From: Bacillus proteolyticus
GTDB lineage: Bacteria > Bacillota > Bacilli > Bacillales > Bacillaceae_G
DNA: 64,000 nucleotides
Direction of reading: 5' to 3'
NCBI RefSeq assembly: GCF_001884065.1
Contig: NZ_MACH01000142.1
Coordinates: 62,001-126,000, forward strand
Shown in pieces: positions 46,343-55,720 of the stretch. A model generated the notes under the pieces. It did no database searches and was not told the DNA's origin. It was given only the letters and a program-made list of their open reading frames with translations. The translations under genes were made by a program, and so were the position numbers. Within the stretch, counting starts at the first letter, position 1, and every line of letters begins with the position of its first letter.

Positions 46343-47134
46343 TTAATTTTGTTTTTTTGTAGCATCAATTTTTAGCCATTTTTTCGATATATCGCTTAAT
46401 GTTCCATCTTGTTCTAATTCTTTTAACGCTTTATTTATATCTTCTAACTTTTCACTCTTTTTTGCAAATGGAAATGCAATCTCTCCCCATTCAAGTGGAC
46501 CAAATCCTACTTTCACATTATCTAGTTTCGCCTTTGTTATTGTTGTTTCTACTTGAACTTTATCATTATAATAAGCATCGACGCGTCCAAATCCTACTTC
46601 ATTCAATTCCGCTGTCGGATCCTCTGAGTATGTTTTAATCGTAAAAGCATTATTTTTATTTAAAGCTTTTAACTCTTGCTCTCCTGCCGTACCAAGTCCA
46701 ACACCTACAGTCTTCCCTTTCAGATCCTCTATCGATTTAATTGTATTATTATCTTTCTTCACTGCGAAAACAGATCCTGAATACACATACGGGATTGAAA
46801 AATCATATTTCTTTTTTCTTTCCGGAGAAACGGATAGTTCATTTGCAATCGTATCAATACGACCAGAATCTAATAAACCAAATAATCCTTCAAAATCAGA
46901 AACATTCCATTCTACTTTATATCCAGCTTTTTTAGCAGCTGCTTCAATAATTTCAGCATCAAAACCTTTTACTTTCTCACCCTCTTTAAAAATAAATGGA
47001 CTACGACCTGCAGAAGTCCCAACTTTCACTACTTTTTCATTCGTTTTTTCACTTGATACGTTTGAACCACATGCAGACAAAGCTCCAACTGATAATGTTA
47101 ATGCTATCGTTAGTAATAATGACGATTTCCTCAT
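46343..47134 (-). CDS. Amino-acid ABC transporter substrate-binding lipoprotein
   Basis: A 263-residue lipoprotein. The lipobox is LSACG (Cys about 22). The family 3 solute-binding fold begins VVKVGTSAGRSPFIF and includes GFDAEIIEAAAKKAGY, GLFGLLDSGRIDTIANELS and GKTVGVGLGTAGEQE. It resembles cystine/polar amino-acid binders such as TcyA. It is the last gene of a three-gene operon with permease and ATPase, downstream of a SAM riboswitch, so the ligand is probably a sulfur amino acid (cystine or methionine). Confidence 0.9.
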   Translation of the reverse strand: MRKSSLLLTIALTLSVGALSACGSNVSSEKTNEKVVKVGTSAGRSPFIFKEGEKVKGFDAEIIEAAAKKAGYKVEWNVSDFEGLFGLLDSGRIDTIANELSVSPERKKKYDFSIPYVYSGSVFAVKKDNNTIKSIEDLKGKTVGVGLGTAGEQELKALNKNNAFTIKTYSEDPTAELNEVGFGRVDAYYNDKVQVETTITKAKLDNVKVGFGPLEWGEIAFPFAKKSEKLEDINKALKELEQDGTLSDISKKWLKIDATKKQN

Positions 47135-47145
47135 AACTCTTCCTC

Positions 47146-47907
47146 CTAAATAACGAAATGATTTCCTTCTTCAGATGCATTTAATTGTCGTAAAAACTTT
47201 TTCGTACGTTCATTTTGTGGGTTTCTAAAAATCTCTTTTGGCGTTCCCTGCTCTACGATAATTCCATCTGCCATAAATATAATGCGATCCGCCACCTCTT
47301 TTGCAAAATTCATTTCATGCGTAACAATAACCATCGTTATATGCTGTCTTGCCAAGTCTTTAATAACTTGCAGTACCTCATTAACTAATTCTGGATCAAG
47401 CGCAGAAGTCGGTTCATCAAACAATAATACAACGGGATTTAAAGCCATTGCTCTAGCAATCCCTACCCTTTGCTGTTGCCCCCCTGATAACATCGTTGGA
47501 TAAAAATCTTCTTTATCAGCTAATCCTACTTGTTTTAATATTTCTCTCGCTATTCTCTTTGCCTCTTCTTCACTTTTTTTCTGTACAACCGTTAATGGCG
47601 TTGTAATATTTTGCAGTGCTGTTTTATTTTTGAATAAATTATAGTTTTGAAAAACCATAGCTGTTTTTTGCCGTAATTGTATTATTTCTTTTTTATAAAT
47701 TTTCTTCGCATGAATCTCTAAATCTTCAATTCTAATACTTCCATCATTCGGTTGTTCTAATAAATTCAAACATCTCAATAGGGTCGATTTCCCTGAACCA
47801 GAAGGTCCAATAATTACTACCACTTCCCCTTTTTTCACAGTAAGTGAAATTCCCTTTAACACTTCATTAAGTTTGTAGGATTTATACAAATCACTTATCT
47901 CAATCAC
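47146..47907 (-). CDS. Amino-acid ABC transporter ATPase
   Basis: A 253-residue ABC ATPase that drives amino-acid import. The P-loop is [19 protein letters not shown], the signature [16 protein letters not shown] and Walker [16 protein letters not shown]. The GTG start at 47907 is chosen because GAGGTG lies six bases upstream; an ATG further out lacks a site. It follows the permease by 19 bases and precedes the binding protein by 11 bases. Confidence 0.92.
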   Translation of the reverse strand: MIEISDLYKSYKLNEVLKGISLTVKKGEVVVIIGPSGSGKSTLLRCLNLLEQPNDGSIRIEDLEIHAKKIYKKEIIQLRQKTAMVFQNYNLFKNKTALQNITTPLTVVQKKSEEEAKRIAREILKQVGLADKEDFYPTMLSGGQQQRVGIARAMALNPVVLLFDEPTSALDPELVNEVLQVIKDLARQHITMVIVTHEMNFAKEVADRIIFMADGIIVEQGTPKEIFRNPQNERTKKFLRQLNASEEGNHFVI

Positions 47908-47926
47908 ATACTTCACCTCATTTCTG

Positions 47927-48595
47927 TTATAAATACGGCGCATCAAGTTTCTTTTCTAATTTTTTCTGCCCCCAGCTAATTGCAATTGTAATAATCCAAT
48001 ACACAATCGCTACCGCTAAATAACTTTCCATATAACGATACGATTGAGCAGCTAACATTTTCGCTTGTGCTAAAATTTCAGCCACCCCAAGCGCAAAAGA
48101 TAACGAAGATTCTTTTAACAATCCAACAAAATTATTTCCAAGTGACGGCACTGCTACACGAATAGCCTGCGGAAAGATAATTTGCCGCATGGCTTGTGCT
48201 TTTGTCATCCCTACTGATAAACAAGCATCCATTTGCCCTGATTCAACAGCATTTAATGAACCTCGAATTATCTCTGACAAATAAGCAGCATTATTTAAAC
48301 TGAGACCAATTAAGGTTGCTTGCATAGCTGTAAGTACTGTAAAAGCCGGAAATATTTGTGGCAATCCGAAATACAACACAAACAATTGAACTAATAACGG
48401 TGTTCCTCTAAAGAAAGAGATATACACCCTTGCAATTGGATATAAAAATTTCGGTTTGTTTTTTGTTATGATTGCCAAGCCAATCCCTATAAAGAAAGAA
48501 ATAATCATGGAAACAACAGTAATCCCTAAAGTTATGTATACATACTTAAATAATTGCGGAAAACTTTCTAAAAAATACGTTACATCAAATTTCAT
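47927..48595 (-). CDS. Amino-acid ABC transporter permease
   Basis: A 222-residue membrane permease with about five segments. The EAA loop is visible as [23 protein letters not shown] and [17 protein letters not shown] marks the HisM-type family. It is the first gene of the operon and begins just past the S-box terminator, with GAGAGGGGGG upstream. Confidence 0.92.
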   Translation of the reverse strand: MKFDVTYFLESFPQLFKYVYITLGITVVSMIISFFIGIGLAIITKNKPKFLYPIARVYISFFRGTPLLVQLFVLYFGLPQIFPAFTVLTAMQATLIGLSLNNAAYLSEIIRGSLNAVESGQMDACLSVGMTKAQAMRQIIFPQAIRVAVPSLGNNFVGLLKESSLSFALGVAEILAQAKMLAAQSYRYMESYLAVAIVYWIITIAISWGQKKLEKKLDAPYL

Positions 48596-48615
48596 TCTAT
48601 CCCCCCTCTCTAAAC

Positions 48616-48645
48616 AAAAAGCTCTTCTTATACATATAAGAAGAG
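48616..48645 (-). terminator. S-box regulatory terminator
   Basis: Arms CTCTTCTTA and TAAGAAGAG with a 6-nt loop; leftward it continues CTTTTTG. It should form when the riboswitch binds SAM and stop transcription before the transporter genes. Confidence 0.85.
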
Positions 48646-48665
48646 TTGAATGTTAATCCATTTCC

Positions 48666-48769
48666 CCCCATCTTCCAAACGCATCATTCGTTTGCTGGAA
48701 TTAGCACAGTACTTTTGTAGCCTGTTGCTGAGATTTCATCGGGCCAATCCCTCCATCTCTCTTGATAAG
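48666..48769 (-). promoter_or_regulatory. SAM-I (S-box) riboswitch aptamer
   Basis: On the minus strand the conserved S-box core is visible in order: CTTATCAAGAGAG, GGAGGGATTGGCCCGATGAA, CAGCAACAGGC, GTGCTAATTCCAGCAAACG and GTTTGGAAGATGGG. The last pairs with the opening CTTATC through wobble pairs to form P1. SAM binding would favour the terminator at 48616. The element shows that the transporter serves sulfur amino-acid supply. Confidence 0.92.
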
Positions 48770-48810
48770 AAAACTAATAAATTTTTCCATTTATTAAGTT
48801 GTTATTATGA

Positions 48811-48839
48811 AGAATACAGCTGAATTAAAACAATGTCAA
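48811..48839 (-). promoter_or_regulatory. SigA promoter of the S-box operon
   Basis: On the minus strand TTGACA (48834-48839) and TATTCT (48811-48816) are separated by 17 bases. The start would fall some 35 bases before the aptamer. Confidence 0.7.
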
Positions 48840-48927
48840 TAGGAAAACTAAGAATTAAACCCAGTCTTTTTTTCGTACATACGAACAATACGCCATCAAA
48901 ATTACTCTTCTTAATAAATTGCACACA

Positions 48928-48966
48928 AAAAGCCGGTACTTCTAACAAACTTAGAAATACCAGCTT
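48928..48966 (-). terminator. Terminator after vanW-like gene
   Basis: Arms GCCGGTACTTCTAA and TTAGAAATACCAGC pair with two mismatches around a 5-nt loop, about 30 bases past the stop. Confidence 0.65.
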
Positions 48967-48996
48967 CCAATCTTTTACTCTTATAGCTTATGATAT

Positions 48997-49908
48997 TTAT
49001 CTCATTTTATGTACTTCAGCAACTAGCTTTCCACCTTGTATGCCCATATACAACTTAACAGGAGCATCATTCGTGTTTTCAAATACTAAGTCTAAATATG
49101 GATACGCAATTGTAGCATCTCTTCCTTGTGGTACATAACCTACTGTTTTAGAATGTGTAGTTCTCTCTACCATTTTCAAACCAGCTTGATCTGCCGCATT
49201 GAATAAAGTAGATGATGTTTGACAAACACCACCACCATATCCATCTACTAATTTACCATCTACAATTTCTTTTCCTAATTGGTACCCTTTATCTGGTGTT
49301 GTATCTCCAATTAGTGCATTAAAAGAGAAACGGTCTCCTTTTGCTAAAACAACTCCACTTACGCTCTGAGCAGATAAACGAATATTTTCAATTCGACCAC
49401 CTGTTGAACCACCTAAATTCGTTTCATATCTACCAATTACAGTACCACTGCCTTGCGCATCACTTAATGTTGCAGTAGGTTTTTTCTCCACAATTGGTAA
49501 CTGATAAGTAGAATCCCACATACCTACATTTAATAATTTGTCTACTAACTCTTTTTCCATTAATTCATACGAAGGTTTTCCTTCTTGCCATGATCCATCA
49601 GGCGCTATACGCGAAGGGACCATCTTTTTATCGACGCTTTTCCCAACTTCACCAGCAACCTTCGTTACCGATTTTTTGAATTTCGCTTCATCTTCAAAAT
49701 AGCCTAAACTCGATAAATCTAGTTTCTTCACTTCAGTACCAGTACGACCATCCACTAAGCTAATTGAATCCTGTACATCAGCCTTAGCCTCTACAACGTT
49801 CCCACCAATATCACTCACTAATGCAACATCACTTACTTTTGCGCCACAACCACTTACTATAGCTACGCATAGCACCCCTACTAATATACCCTTTATTTTT
49901 CGGAACAA
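48997..49908 (-). CDS. VanW family lipoprotein
   Basis: A 303-residue exported lipoprotein (VSGCG lipobox, Cys about 21). After a linker of about 110 residues comes the VanW domain: SVSGVVLAKGDRFSFNALIG, YGGGVCQTSSTLFNAAD and RDATIAYPYLDLVFEN. VanW was first seen beside vancomycin-resistance genes but its function is unknown; no van genes are here. Members often act at the cell wall. Single-gene unit. Upstream 49909-50300 is AT-rich and holds no gene I can see. Confidence 0.9.
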   Translation of the reverse strand: MFRKIKGILVGVLCVAIVSGCGAKVSDVALVSDIGGNVVEAKADVQDSISLVDGRTGTEVKKLDLSSLGYFEDEAKFKKSVTKVAGEVGKSVDKKMVPSRIAPDGSWQEGKPSYELMEKELVDKLLNVGMWDSTYQLPIVEKKPTATLSDAQGSGTVIGRYETNLGGSTGGRIENIRLSAQSVSGVVLAKGDRFSFNALIGDTTPDKGYQLGKEIVDGKLVDGYGGGVCQTSSTLFNAADQAGLKMVERTTHSKTVGYVPQGRDATIAYPYLDLVFENTNDAPVKLYMGIQGGKLVAEVHKMR

Positions 49909-50307
49909 TATACTCTCTCCTTTTCCCCAACATCATTTCTTATGTATTATTTCATTTTTATGTATGTTTTGTTACAATCATTTTACAATATATTTAGAAA
50001 ATGTTACAAGTTATTTTTTACTCTATCTAAATTACTCTTTTCTTTTGTAAATGTCTATACATATTAATATAAATTTTCGAGTTTGATAAGATTGTAACTT
50101 TTATGTAACCTATCCCTATCCAGTATATACCATTTAACGCATGAAATACAATTGTAAAACTCTTTCATTTCACCTCTTTATTCACCTACATGCTTCATAA
50201 AACGTAATGCTGATTTCTCATATATGATCATTATTAAACAACTGAAACCAAATTTTTATAGATCAAAACAATCAATCCCTTCAGCGCATCTAGGTATTTG
50301 CCGTGCC

Positions 50308-50333
50308 ACTACTCCGCTTCTGCACATACATTA
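50308..50333 (+). promoter_or_regulatory. Possible sigma-K-type promoter
   Basis: CATACATTA (50325-50333) matches the mother-cell sigma-K -10 pattern CATANNNTA. An AC (50308-50309) lies 15 bases upstream as a minimal -35. It would start about 35 bases before the coiled-coil gene. The match is short. Confidence 0.35.
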
Positions 50334-50375
50334 TGGTGAATTTAACCTAATTATAAAGAAATGGAGGATGTGTTT

Positions 50376-50702
50376 ATGTATCCCTACAATCCTTATGATC
50401 CATATAACCAATATGGTTACCAACCTCAGTATGATTTAGAGACACAATACCAACAATATATAGATCAATCAGAACAAGTTAATCCATATGATCAAAATCG
50501 CCAATTTCAACTTCCAATCTCTTTCCCTGGTACTGGAAACCGTCAACTAGAACGACGAGTAAATGAGCTTGAGCAAAGAGTACGTCAACTAGAAAACACA
50601 GTTGAGCGTCATACGCGTAGATTAAACCGCTTAAATCAGCGTTTACGTACAGTAGAAAATAGACTAAACATTCCATTTTCAGCATTAGAAGACGGCTTTT
50701 AA
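50376..50702 (+). CDS. Tyr/Pro-rich coiled-coil protein, possible spore coat protein
   Basis: A 108-residue protein. The first 20 residues are rich in Tyr, Pro, Asn and Gln (MYPYNPYDPYNQYGYQPQ). From about residue 57 to 97 a heptad coiled coil runs (LERRVNELEQRVRQLENTV and onward). This composition is common among Bacillus spore coat and crust proteins, and a sigma-K-like promoter lies upstream; the coat role is inference. ATGGAGGATG serves as ribosome site. Ends in a strong hairpin. Confidence 0.7.
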   Translation: MYPYNPYDPYNQYGYQPQYDLETQYQQYIDQSEQVNPYDQNRQFQLPISFPGTGNRQLERRVNELEQRVRQLENTVERHTRRLNRLNQRLRTVENRLNIPFSALEDGF

Positions 50703-50718
50703 TTTCGAAAATAACAAA

Positions 50719-50751
50719 TATATAAGGAAGGGGCTCCCCCTTCCTTATATA
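50719..50751 (+). terminator. Hairpin terminator after the coiled-coil gene
   Basis: Perfect 15-bp arms TATATAAGGAAGGGG and CCCCTTCCTTATATA with a 3-nt loop. No T-run follows, so it may instead stabilise the mRNA end. Confidence 0.6.
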
Positions 50752-50817
50752 AATTGACGAAAGTTTTTTCCATCTCTATACTGATAAGAGTTAATGAAAT
50801 GAAACAAGGTGATAAAT

Positions 50818-51909
50818 ATGGATTTTGAAATAAATTTTCTTTCCTTTTATGTAGTACAAGTAGAAGGAAAAGGTGAAGCAGTTGATAAACGCTATAAACA
50901 TTTTCAAACATTAGACGCTGAAGAGTATGAAGATAGCTCTTTAAAAGAATTTTTGAATGGTGAATTATTAAAAATTTCAAAGCGAAAAGTAGAACGTCAC
51001 GCAAAAACAGAACAAGCCCCAACCAAAATTGGTCGCTTTATTGTAGAAGAAGGACATGAACTTGATTCAAACCCTCATTACAACCTTTTTAATCGTATTC
51101 GCTTTGCAGAAACAAAAGAAAACTTCAAAGATATGAGCGAACCTCTCGTTTATACATATCTTGACACAAGCGCTGTACGTGGTGGTGTATTTTTAATCGC
51201 TCAAGCAAAACTACGCAAATACTTTGATGATCCATTCGTTTTCGTTATGAAATGTGACTTTGAACCGAAAGTTGCTTCTATTTCAGATGAATCAACACTG
51301 ATTCGTAACGTTGAAATGGCCATCACAACAAAAAACATGAAATCTATCCAATATCCGTACATGCCTGAGGAAGGCATGGTCGAAGTAGGCGAACTAAAAA
51401 TACACCAAGCATCACACGCCCGTTACTTTGAAGACTTCTTAAAATTCGTCGAATACGAACGCTCTATGCCTGAAATTATGAAAACACAAGTAATGGACAT
51501 GGTATACGACCAAATTGAAGATGTATTTGAAGAAGGTACTGAAGAACGCGAACAATTCGACCAAGCGATGGAAGTATGGGCCGCCAGTCCGAAACGCGAA
51601 ATTATGGAACAATTTTCAACCGAAGAAGTAATGGAAGCTACCGCTCAAATCGTCGAGCATGCTCCTGAAGTAGAATTAAAGTTAAAAGCAGATCATATCT
51701 CTGTGAAGGCGTTGCTTGCTGATTTCGGAGACTTAATACATATTGCAAAGGTAAACGACCGCTATGTATTAATGATTGAGGCTGACACACTTACGTTTGA
51801 AAAAGGCTTCTCTCCGATTGAGTTTCTGAAGCCGGATGAGTTGCAAGACGTAATTGAGCGGATTGAGAATAAGCAGCAGTATTCTTATGATCCGAACGGG
51901 AGTGAATAA
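50818..51909 (+). CDS. DUF3900-like protein
   Basis: A 363-residue cytoplasmic acidic protein. It begins MDFEINFLSFYVVQVEG, has a middle region with TSAVRGGVFLIAQAKLR and DDPFVFVMKCDFEPK, and a helical C-terminal half with many Glu. I recall this as DUF3900, common in the B. cereus group; function unknown. The middle (recruiting-type pattern DTSAVRGGVFLI) faintly resembles the nucleoid protein NdpA, but this is weak. The start at 50818 is preferred for the AAGGTG site. Terminator at 52017. Confidence 0.65.
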   Translation: MDFEINFLSFYVVQVEGKGEAVDKRYKHFQTLDAEEYEDSSLKEFLNGELLKISKRKVERHAKTEQAPTKIGRFIVEEGHELDSNPHYNLFNRIRFAETKENFKDMSEPLVYTYLDTSAVRGGVFLIAQAKLRKYFDDPFVFVMKCDFEPKVASISDESTLIRNVEMAITTKNMKSIQYPYMPEEGMVEVGELKIHQASHARYFEDFLKFVEYERSMPEIMKTQVMDMVYDQIEDVFEEGTEEREQFDQAMEVWAASPKREIMEQFSTEEVMEATAQIVEHAPEVELKLKADHISVKALLADFGDLIHIAKVNDRYVLMIEADTLTFEKGFSPIEFLKPDELQDVIERIENKQQYSYDPNGSE

Positions 51910-52016
51910 ATGCTTCCATGTACTAAACGTTATTTACATAAACAAACTATTTAGTATCTTTTTGTTTTACAGCATTACATGCTCGCTATTTGGAACATAG
52001 TTGCCATTTATATTAA

Positions 52017-52042
52017 AAACCGATTCTACTAAGAATCGGTTT
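52017..52042. terminator. Terminator after the DUF3900-like gene
   Basis: Perfect 10-bp arms AAACCGATTC and GAATCGGTTT with a 6-nt loop. It lies about 110 bases past the stop. Confidence 0.7.
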
Positions 52043-52225
52043 CTCTGCTTTATAACAAAATATGCTTATTTTTAAATTTTTTTGTAGGGTCAAGTAGATC
52101 CCTTCCTTGCTCTACAAGCGTATTTCCATTACAGATATTTGCTTCAATATTTCTAGTTGACCAAGGTCCTTCTATAAGTTTTTGGTGTCCTTTTAGTCAC
52201 TATGTATGTTGGTAAAATTAAAATT

Positions 52226-52573
52226 TCACTTCACTACCTCAAATTTATTGTACTCGTAAAAAGATAATTGAAAACGATATTTTGGATGCTCTCTCACCCA
52301 ATCGTAGGCTTCTTCTAAAATATCCATTATATTTTGCGCGTCATTAAGTTCACTACATTCATTCTTTTTCTGTTTGCATAGAGGGCAGAACCCACTCACT
52401 ATCTCGGCATTCATCGCACGAATAGTTTTACTTTCTAGGTCAACTACTAGACGAAGAATAAGAGAATGTTCCGCTTTTGTAGTCACCATCATTTCAGCAA
52501 TCCCATCCTCATTCCAAAAGACTCCGTTTAATTCCATCTGTACGTTGACGTCTTTAATATCCAAGTCTACCAC
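52226..52573 (-). CDS. Hypothetical protein with CxxC motif
   Basis: A 115-residue protein: about 60 residues of alternating strands (VQMELNGVFWNEDGIAEM, SLILRLVVDLESKTI), then GFCPLCKQKKNEC and a C-terminal helix. The cysteines could bind zinc. I do not recognise the family. The GTG start at 52573 is used because GGAGGT lies seven bases upstream. Upstream 52580-52843 holds no gene. Confidence 0.6.
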   Translation of the reverse strand: MVDLDIKDVNVQMELNGVFWNEDGIAEMMVTTKAEHSLILRLVVDLESKTIRAMNAEIVSGFCPLCKQKKNECSELNDAQNIMDILEEAYDWVREHPKYRFQLSFYEYNKFEVVK

Positions 52574-52843
52574 TATCACACCTCCCTTGTATAAAAATCT
52601 TATCTTACTCTTATATTTTAATCGTTAATACCCCACGGTTAAAATATTAAAGATCGCTTCCATTTAACTGTCCACTCTTTCATTTCTATGAGTTCTTATT
52701 TTATTAATACATTTTACAATTCTTACTACGCCTTTATTTTCAAAGCAATTATAACAACAAATTAATTTCTATTTAATATGAAGACTTTATCCACCGTCAA
52801 AGCGATAAAATTAAATTTATGTAGTTAGAAATGGAGGAGGATC

Positions 52844-53689
52844 TCATTTAACCTCTGTATTCTCCTCCATCTCAGCCAAATACCTAAGTTGCCGCTCTGC
52901 CTTTCTCACTGCAGTAGGAAAGTGTTTTTTTAGAAGTTCTACTGCAGATTCACTTATATAATATCTTTCCGTTATACTTTCCCACGTGTCACTACTTTCA
53001 AATACACTCCATACAAAAGGACGCTCTGCACTTTTTTTCATTTCTTTAAATGCCCATTTTCGCATCTTTTTTTTCGCTTTTTCTGTTAGTTTTCCGTTCT
53101 TTACAAGTTCAAGCTCACCATGTCTCTTGTATCGCTTATTAATATCTCTCTCACTATATGCTTTAAGAAATATATTCGCTGTATTCTCAGCATCTGCGAA
53201 AGCACGATGTTGCCTACCTTCCCACGTTAAATCAAGCTGCTCCACTGCAAATTGTAAACTTGGTGTATGCTCAAATAATTCTTCATACGCCTGGAAAACA
53301 AATTTTTGCACATCAAATCTGCTCTCTTTTTCCATACATGGGCATTCTACACCATGTAATGTACAATCGTGAGATAGAAAACGATAATCTTCTTTTCCCC
53401 ATGAAATAAATATAGAATCTTCTCCGATAAACTTAATAAATTTCTCTATAATTTGAGGGAACTTTTCTACACCAATTAAATCTTTCTTTGTAATTCCAGT
53501 TAATTTTGTTGTATGACGAGTTAATGGGGCACTTGGTTTTACTAACTCTGAAAATTCTCCAATAATCTTCATTGTACTCACATCTATTTTTACAGCTCCA
53601 ATATCAACTATTTCTGACGGATCTTCCGATTTATACGGCCTAAAATTCCTTTCAATATCAAACACAATAAAATGTGTAGCGTTTTTCAA
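52844..53689 (-). CDS. DEDDh 3'-5' exonuclease (KapD/RNase-T-like)
   Basis: A 281-residue exonuclease. Exo I is HFIVFDIERNF with paired acidic residues, Exo II includes FISWGKEDYRFLSHD, and Exo III is the DEDDh motif HRAFADAENTANIF. The C-terminal 100 residues are basic and helical. KapD, the B. subtilis relative (about 205 residues), inhibits the KinA route to sporulation; the longer C-terminus here is an addition. It would trim RNA or DNA 3' ends. Single-gene unit. Confidence 0.82.
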   Translation of the reverse strand: MKNATHFIVFDIERNFRPYKSEDPSEIVDIGAVKIDVSTMKIIGEFSELVKPSAPLTRHTTKLTGITKKDLIGVEKFPQIIEKFIKFIGEDSIFISWGKEDYRFLSHDCTLHGVECPCMEKESRFDVQKFVFQAYEELFEHTPSLQFAVEQLDLTWEGRQHRAFADAENTANIFLKAYSERDINKRYKRHGELELVKNGKLTEKAKKKMRKWAFKEMKKSAERPFVWSVFESSDTWESITERYYISESAVELLKKHFPTAVRKAERQLRYLAEMEENTEVK

Positions 53690-53853
53690 TTTGTATACCT
53701 CTTTCTAATTCCTATTAATACGAGAAGCCTATTTAACAGCTTTACTTTATTTTCAGTATCTATTTATACATGCAGTTTATACATTTAATTATAAACTAAA
53801 AATTCAGTCTTTTTTATAAATATACATAGTAGGACACCCATCAAAAAAACGCA

Positions 53854-53883
53854 AAAAAAAGAAGGGCAAGCCCTTCTTTTTTT
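53854..53883 (-). terminator. Terminator after the cold-shock gene
   Basis: Perfect 13-bp arms AAAAAAAGAAGGG and CCCTTCTTTTTTT with a 4-nt loop just beyond the csp stop. Confidence 0.9.
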
Positions 53884-53888
53884 CATAA

Positions 53889-54089
53889 TTACTTCTTGTT
53901 TACGTTTGTAGCTTGAGGTCCACGGTTACCTTGTTCTACTTCGAAAGTAACTTCTTGACCTTCTTCTAAAGATTTGAAGCCGTCGCCTTGGATAGCTGAG
54001 AAATGAACGAATACGTCTTCTCCGCCTTCAACTTCGATGAAACCGAAACCTTTTTCTGCGTTAAACCATTTTACTTTACCGTTTTGCAT
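53889..54089 (-). CDS. Cold-shock protein, CspA family
   Basis: A 66-residue nucleic-acid chaperone. RNP1 is KGFGFIEV and RNP2 is VFVHFSAIQ, both intact. The whole five-strand OB fold is present and the protein is the usual length. It keeps mRNA unfolded in the cold and in stationary phase. AGGAGG lies eight bases before the start. Short leader, own terminator. Confidence 0.97.
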   Translation of the reverse strand: MQNGKVKWFNAEKGFGFIEVEGGEDVFVHFSAIQGDGFKSLEEGQEVTFEVEQGNRGPQATNVNKK

Positions 54090-54305
54090 TTAAAAAATCC
54101 TCCTACAATGTACCTATATGTACATATTCATTTTCAACCACTTTACAATAATACGTCATAAATTAAAAAACTGCAACCCCCCGAAGGAGATTTAACATTG
54201 CTACCCCCTTGGAAGTTACAGCTCATTTAAATCTCTATATTATTAAAAGTAAAATGGTTTAAAGTAACTATATCATATCAATATAATAAAAGCAAAGTTT
54301 TTTTA

Positions 54306-55205
54306 CTAAATAACTTCTTTCTCCCATTGCATCGCTTTTAATTCACCTGATCCAGCTACAACATAGTCTTCTTTTTCATTCACAATGCGCCAACCATGCC
54401 CTTTAACCGAGTCACATACTGTAACAATTCCTTCATTAAGATGCACTCGGCAAACCGTGCTAACGCCCGCCTTATTTTGCGTTGAAGTCGTATATAACAC
54501 ATGTTGATCTACACTTAAATCTAAATAGCTACTAGCTTTCTGCTCACTTTGACATGTATGCCAATATAGTTTTTCATTCTCAATACTTTCATCTATTTTA
54601 CGAAAAGAAATATTACCGCCAATTCCTTTACACGATCCACTTGCTGCTACTAAATAAGAATTATGTATAGTCAACGCAGAAATCATTTGATTCATCGCTA
54701 TTTTAATTCTTCTTAATTTACGTTTCTCTAAATCAAAAAACCAAACACCACCATATTTCGCATGTATTTTCGTACCGATAAATAAGTAATGTTTATATAA
54801 GAATAACGAACGAATAGACGGTGCATCACTACCATAATCAAGAAATGGATGAATGGTCTCCCATGTAGAACCGAAATTATTGGAAAGATACAGTGTTTTA
54901 TCTCCATGAGCAATGACAGTTCCTTGTACATTACTACACACATTCCAACTCGTTGCTTTTGTTGGAAAGCGCTGGATTGTCCACGTTTCTCCACAATTCA
55001 TACTACGAATAAAAACTCCTTCATCTCCTACCCCGTAAACTACATTACCTTCACTATGTAAATCTCGAATTCGTTTTTGGAACCCAGTTAAAATCTGTTT
55101 CCATTCTCCATCTTTTTCAATGAATAAACCATTATATGTAGTAGCTAACAAAAGCTTTCCATCTCTTAACTTTGTAATAGCGGTTGCACTGAACTCTGTT
55201 TCCAC
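54306..55205 (-). CDS. Beta-propeller (BNR/YCF48-like) protein downstream of flavodoxin
   Basis: A 299-residue protein made of repeated beta-blades with Asp-box-like turns: LLLATTYNGLFIEKDGEWKQ, VFIRSMNCGETWTI and LYLSNNFGSTWETI. This pattern occurs in sialidase-like and YCF48-type propellers. No signal peptide, so it is probably cytoplasmic. The GTG start at 55205 is chosen because GGGAGTG lies upstream; a longer reading would overlap flavodoxin. It starts 16 bases after the flavodoxin stop, so the pair forms an operon, probably under Fur control. Confidence 0.7.
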   Translation of the reverse strand: METEFSATAITKLRDGKLLLATTYNGLFIEKDGEWKQILTGFQKRIRDLHSEGNVVYGVGDEGVFIRSMNCGETWTIQRFPTKATSWNVCSNVQGTVIAHGDKTLYLSNNFGSTWETIHPFLDYGSDAPSIRSLFLYKHYLFIGTKIHAKYGGVWFFDLEKRKLRRIKIAMNQMISALTIHNSYLVAASGSCKGIGGNISFRKIDESIENEKLYWHTCQSEQKASSYLDLSVDQHVLYTTSTQNKAGVSTVCRVHLNEGIVTVCDSVKGHGWRIVNEKEDYVVAGSGELKAMQWEKEVI

Positions 55206-55221
55206 GTTGACACTCCCATTC

Positions 55222-55665
55222 CTAGAACTTCTTAGCAAAAGCAATTGCAAAATTACTGCATTTTTCAACGTCCTCTTCATCTTCTGGAGCTAATTCAATT
55301 TTCAATCCTTCTTGTACAAGCTCTGCTCCGCATTTTACAAGACGTTCTTCAAATATCGTTACCGCTTCACAAAACAGTTCATACGCCGTATCACCTGATC
55401 CAAAAACAGCCACTTTTTTACCCGTTAAATCTATATTTTCTAACTTATCATGGAAATCTTCCGCTTCAAATGGTAATTCACCATCACCCCACGTATAAGA
55501 TCCTAAAATGATTCCATCATAAGCTAATAATTCTTCAGCATCCATACCTTCCATCTCTTGTAATACTACTTCATGATTAAAGGCATCTAAACTTACTTTA
55601 ATTAAATCAGCAATACTCTCTGTATTCCCTGACATACTTGCATACGCTATTAAAATTTTCGCCAC
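55222..55665 (-). CDS. Flavodoxin
   Basis: A 147-residue FMN electron carrier. The phosphate loop SMSGNTESIADL is at about 10-21. The FMN-binding loops GSYTWGDGELP (about 56-66) and FGSGDTAYELFC (about 89-100) are intact. Flavodoxins replace ferredoxin when iron is scarce. A strong Fur-type palindrome lies 26 bases upstream of the start, consistent with iron repression. First gene of the operon with the beta-propeller protein. Confidence 0.94.
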   Translation of the reverse strand: MAKILIAYASMSGNTESIADLIKVSLDAFNHEVVLQEMEGMDAEELLAYDGIILGSYTWGDGELPFEAEDFHDKLENIDLTGKKVAVFGSGDTAYELFCEAVTIFEERLVKCGAELVQEGLKIELAPEDEEDVEKCSNFAIAFAKKF

Positions 55666-55690
55666 TTTGGCATCCCCCTCTTACAATAAA

Positions 55691-55720
55691 TGATTCTCAT
55701 TATATTAATAATGAGAATCA
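55691..55720. promoter_or_regulatory. Fur box of the flavodoxin operon
   Basis: Perfect 13-bp arms TGATTCTCATTAT and ATAATGAGAATCA around a 4-base centre. The half-site TGAGAATCA is typical of Fur operators. The spacing is longer than the 7-1-7 minimal box, so two overlapping Fur dimers may bind. Confidence 0.7.
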
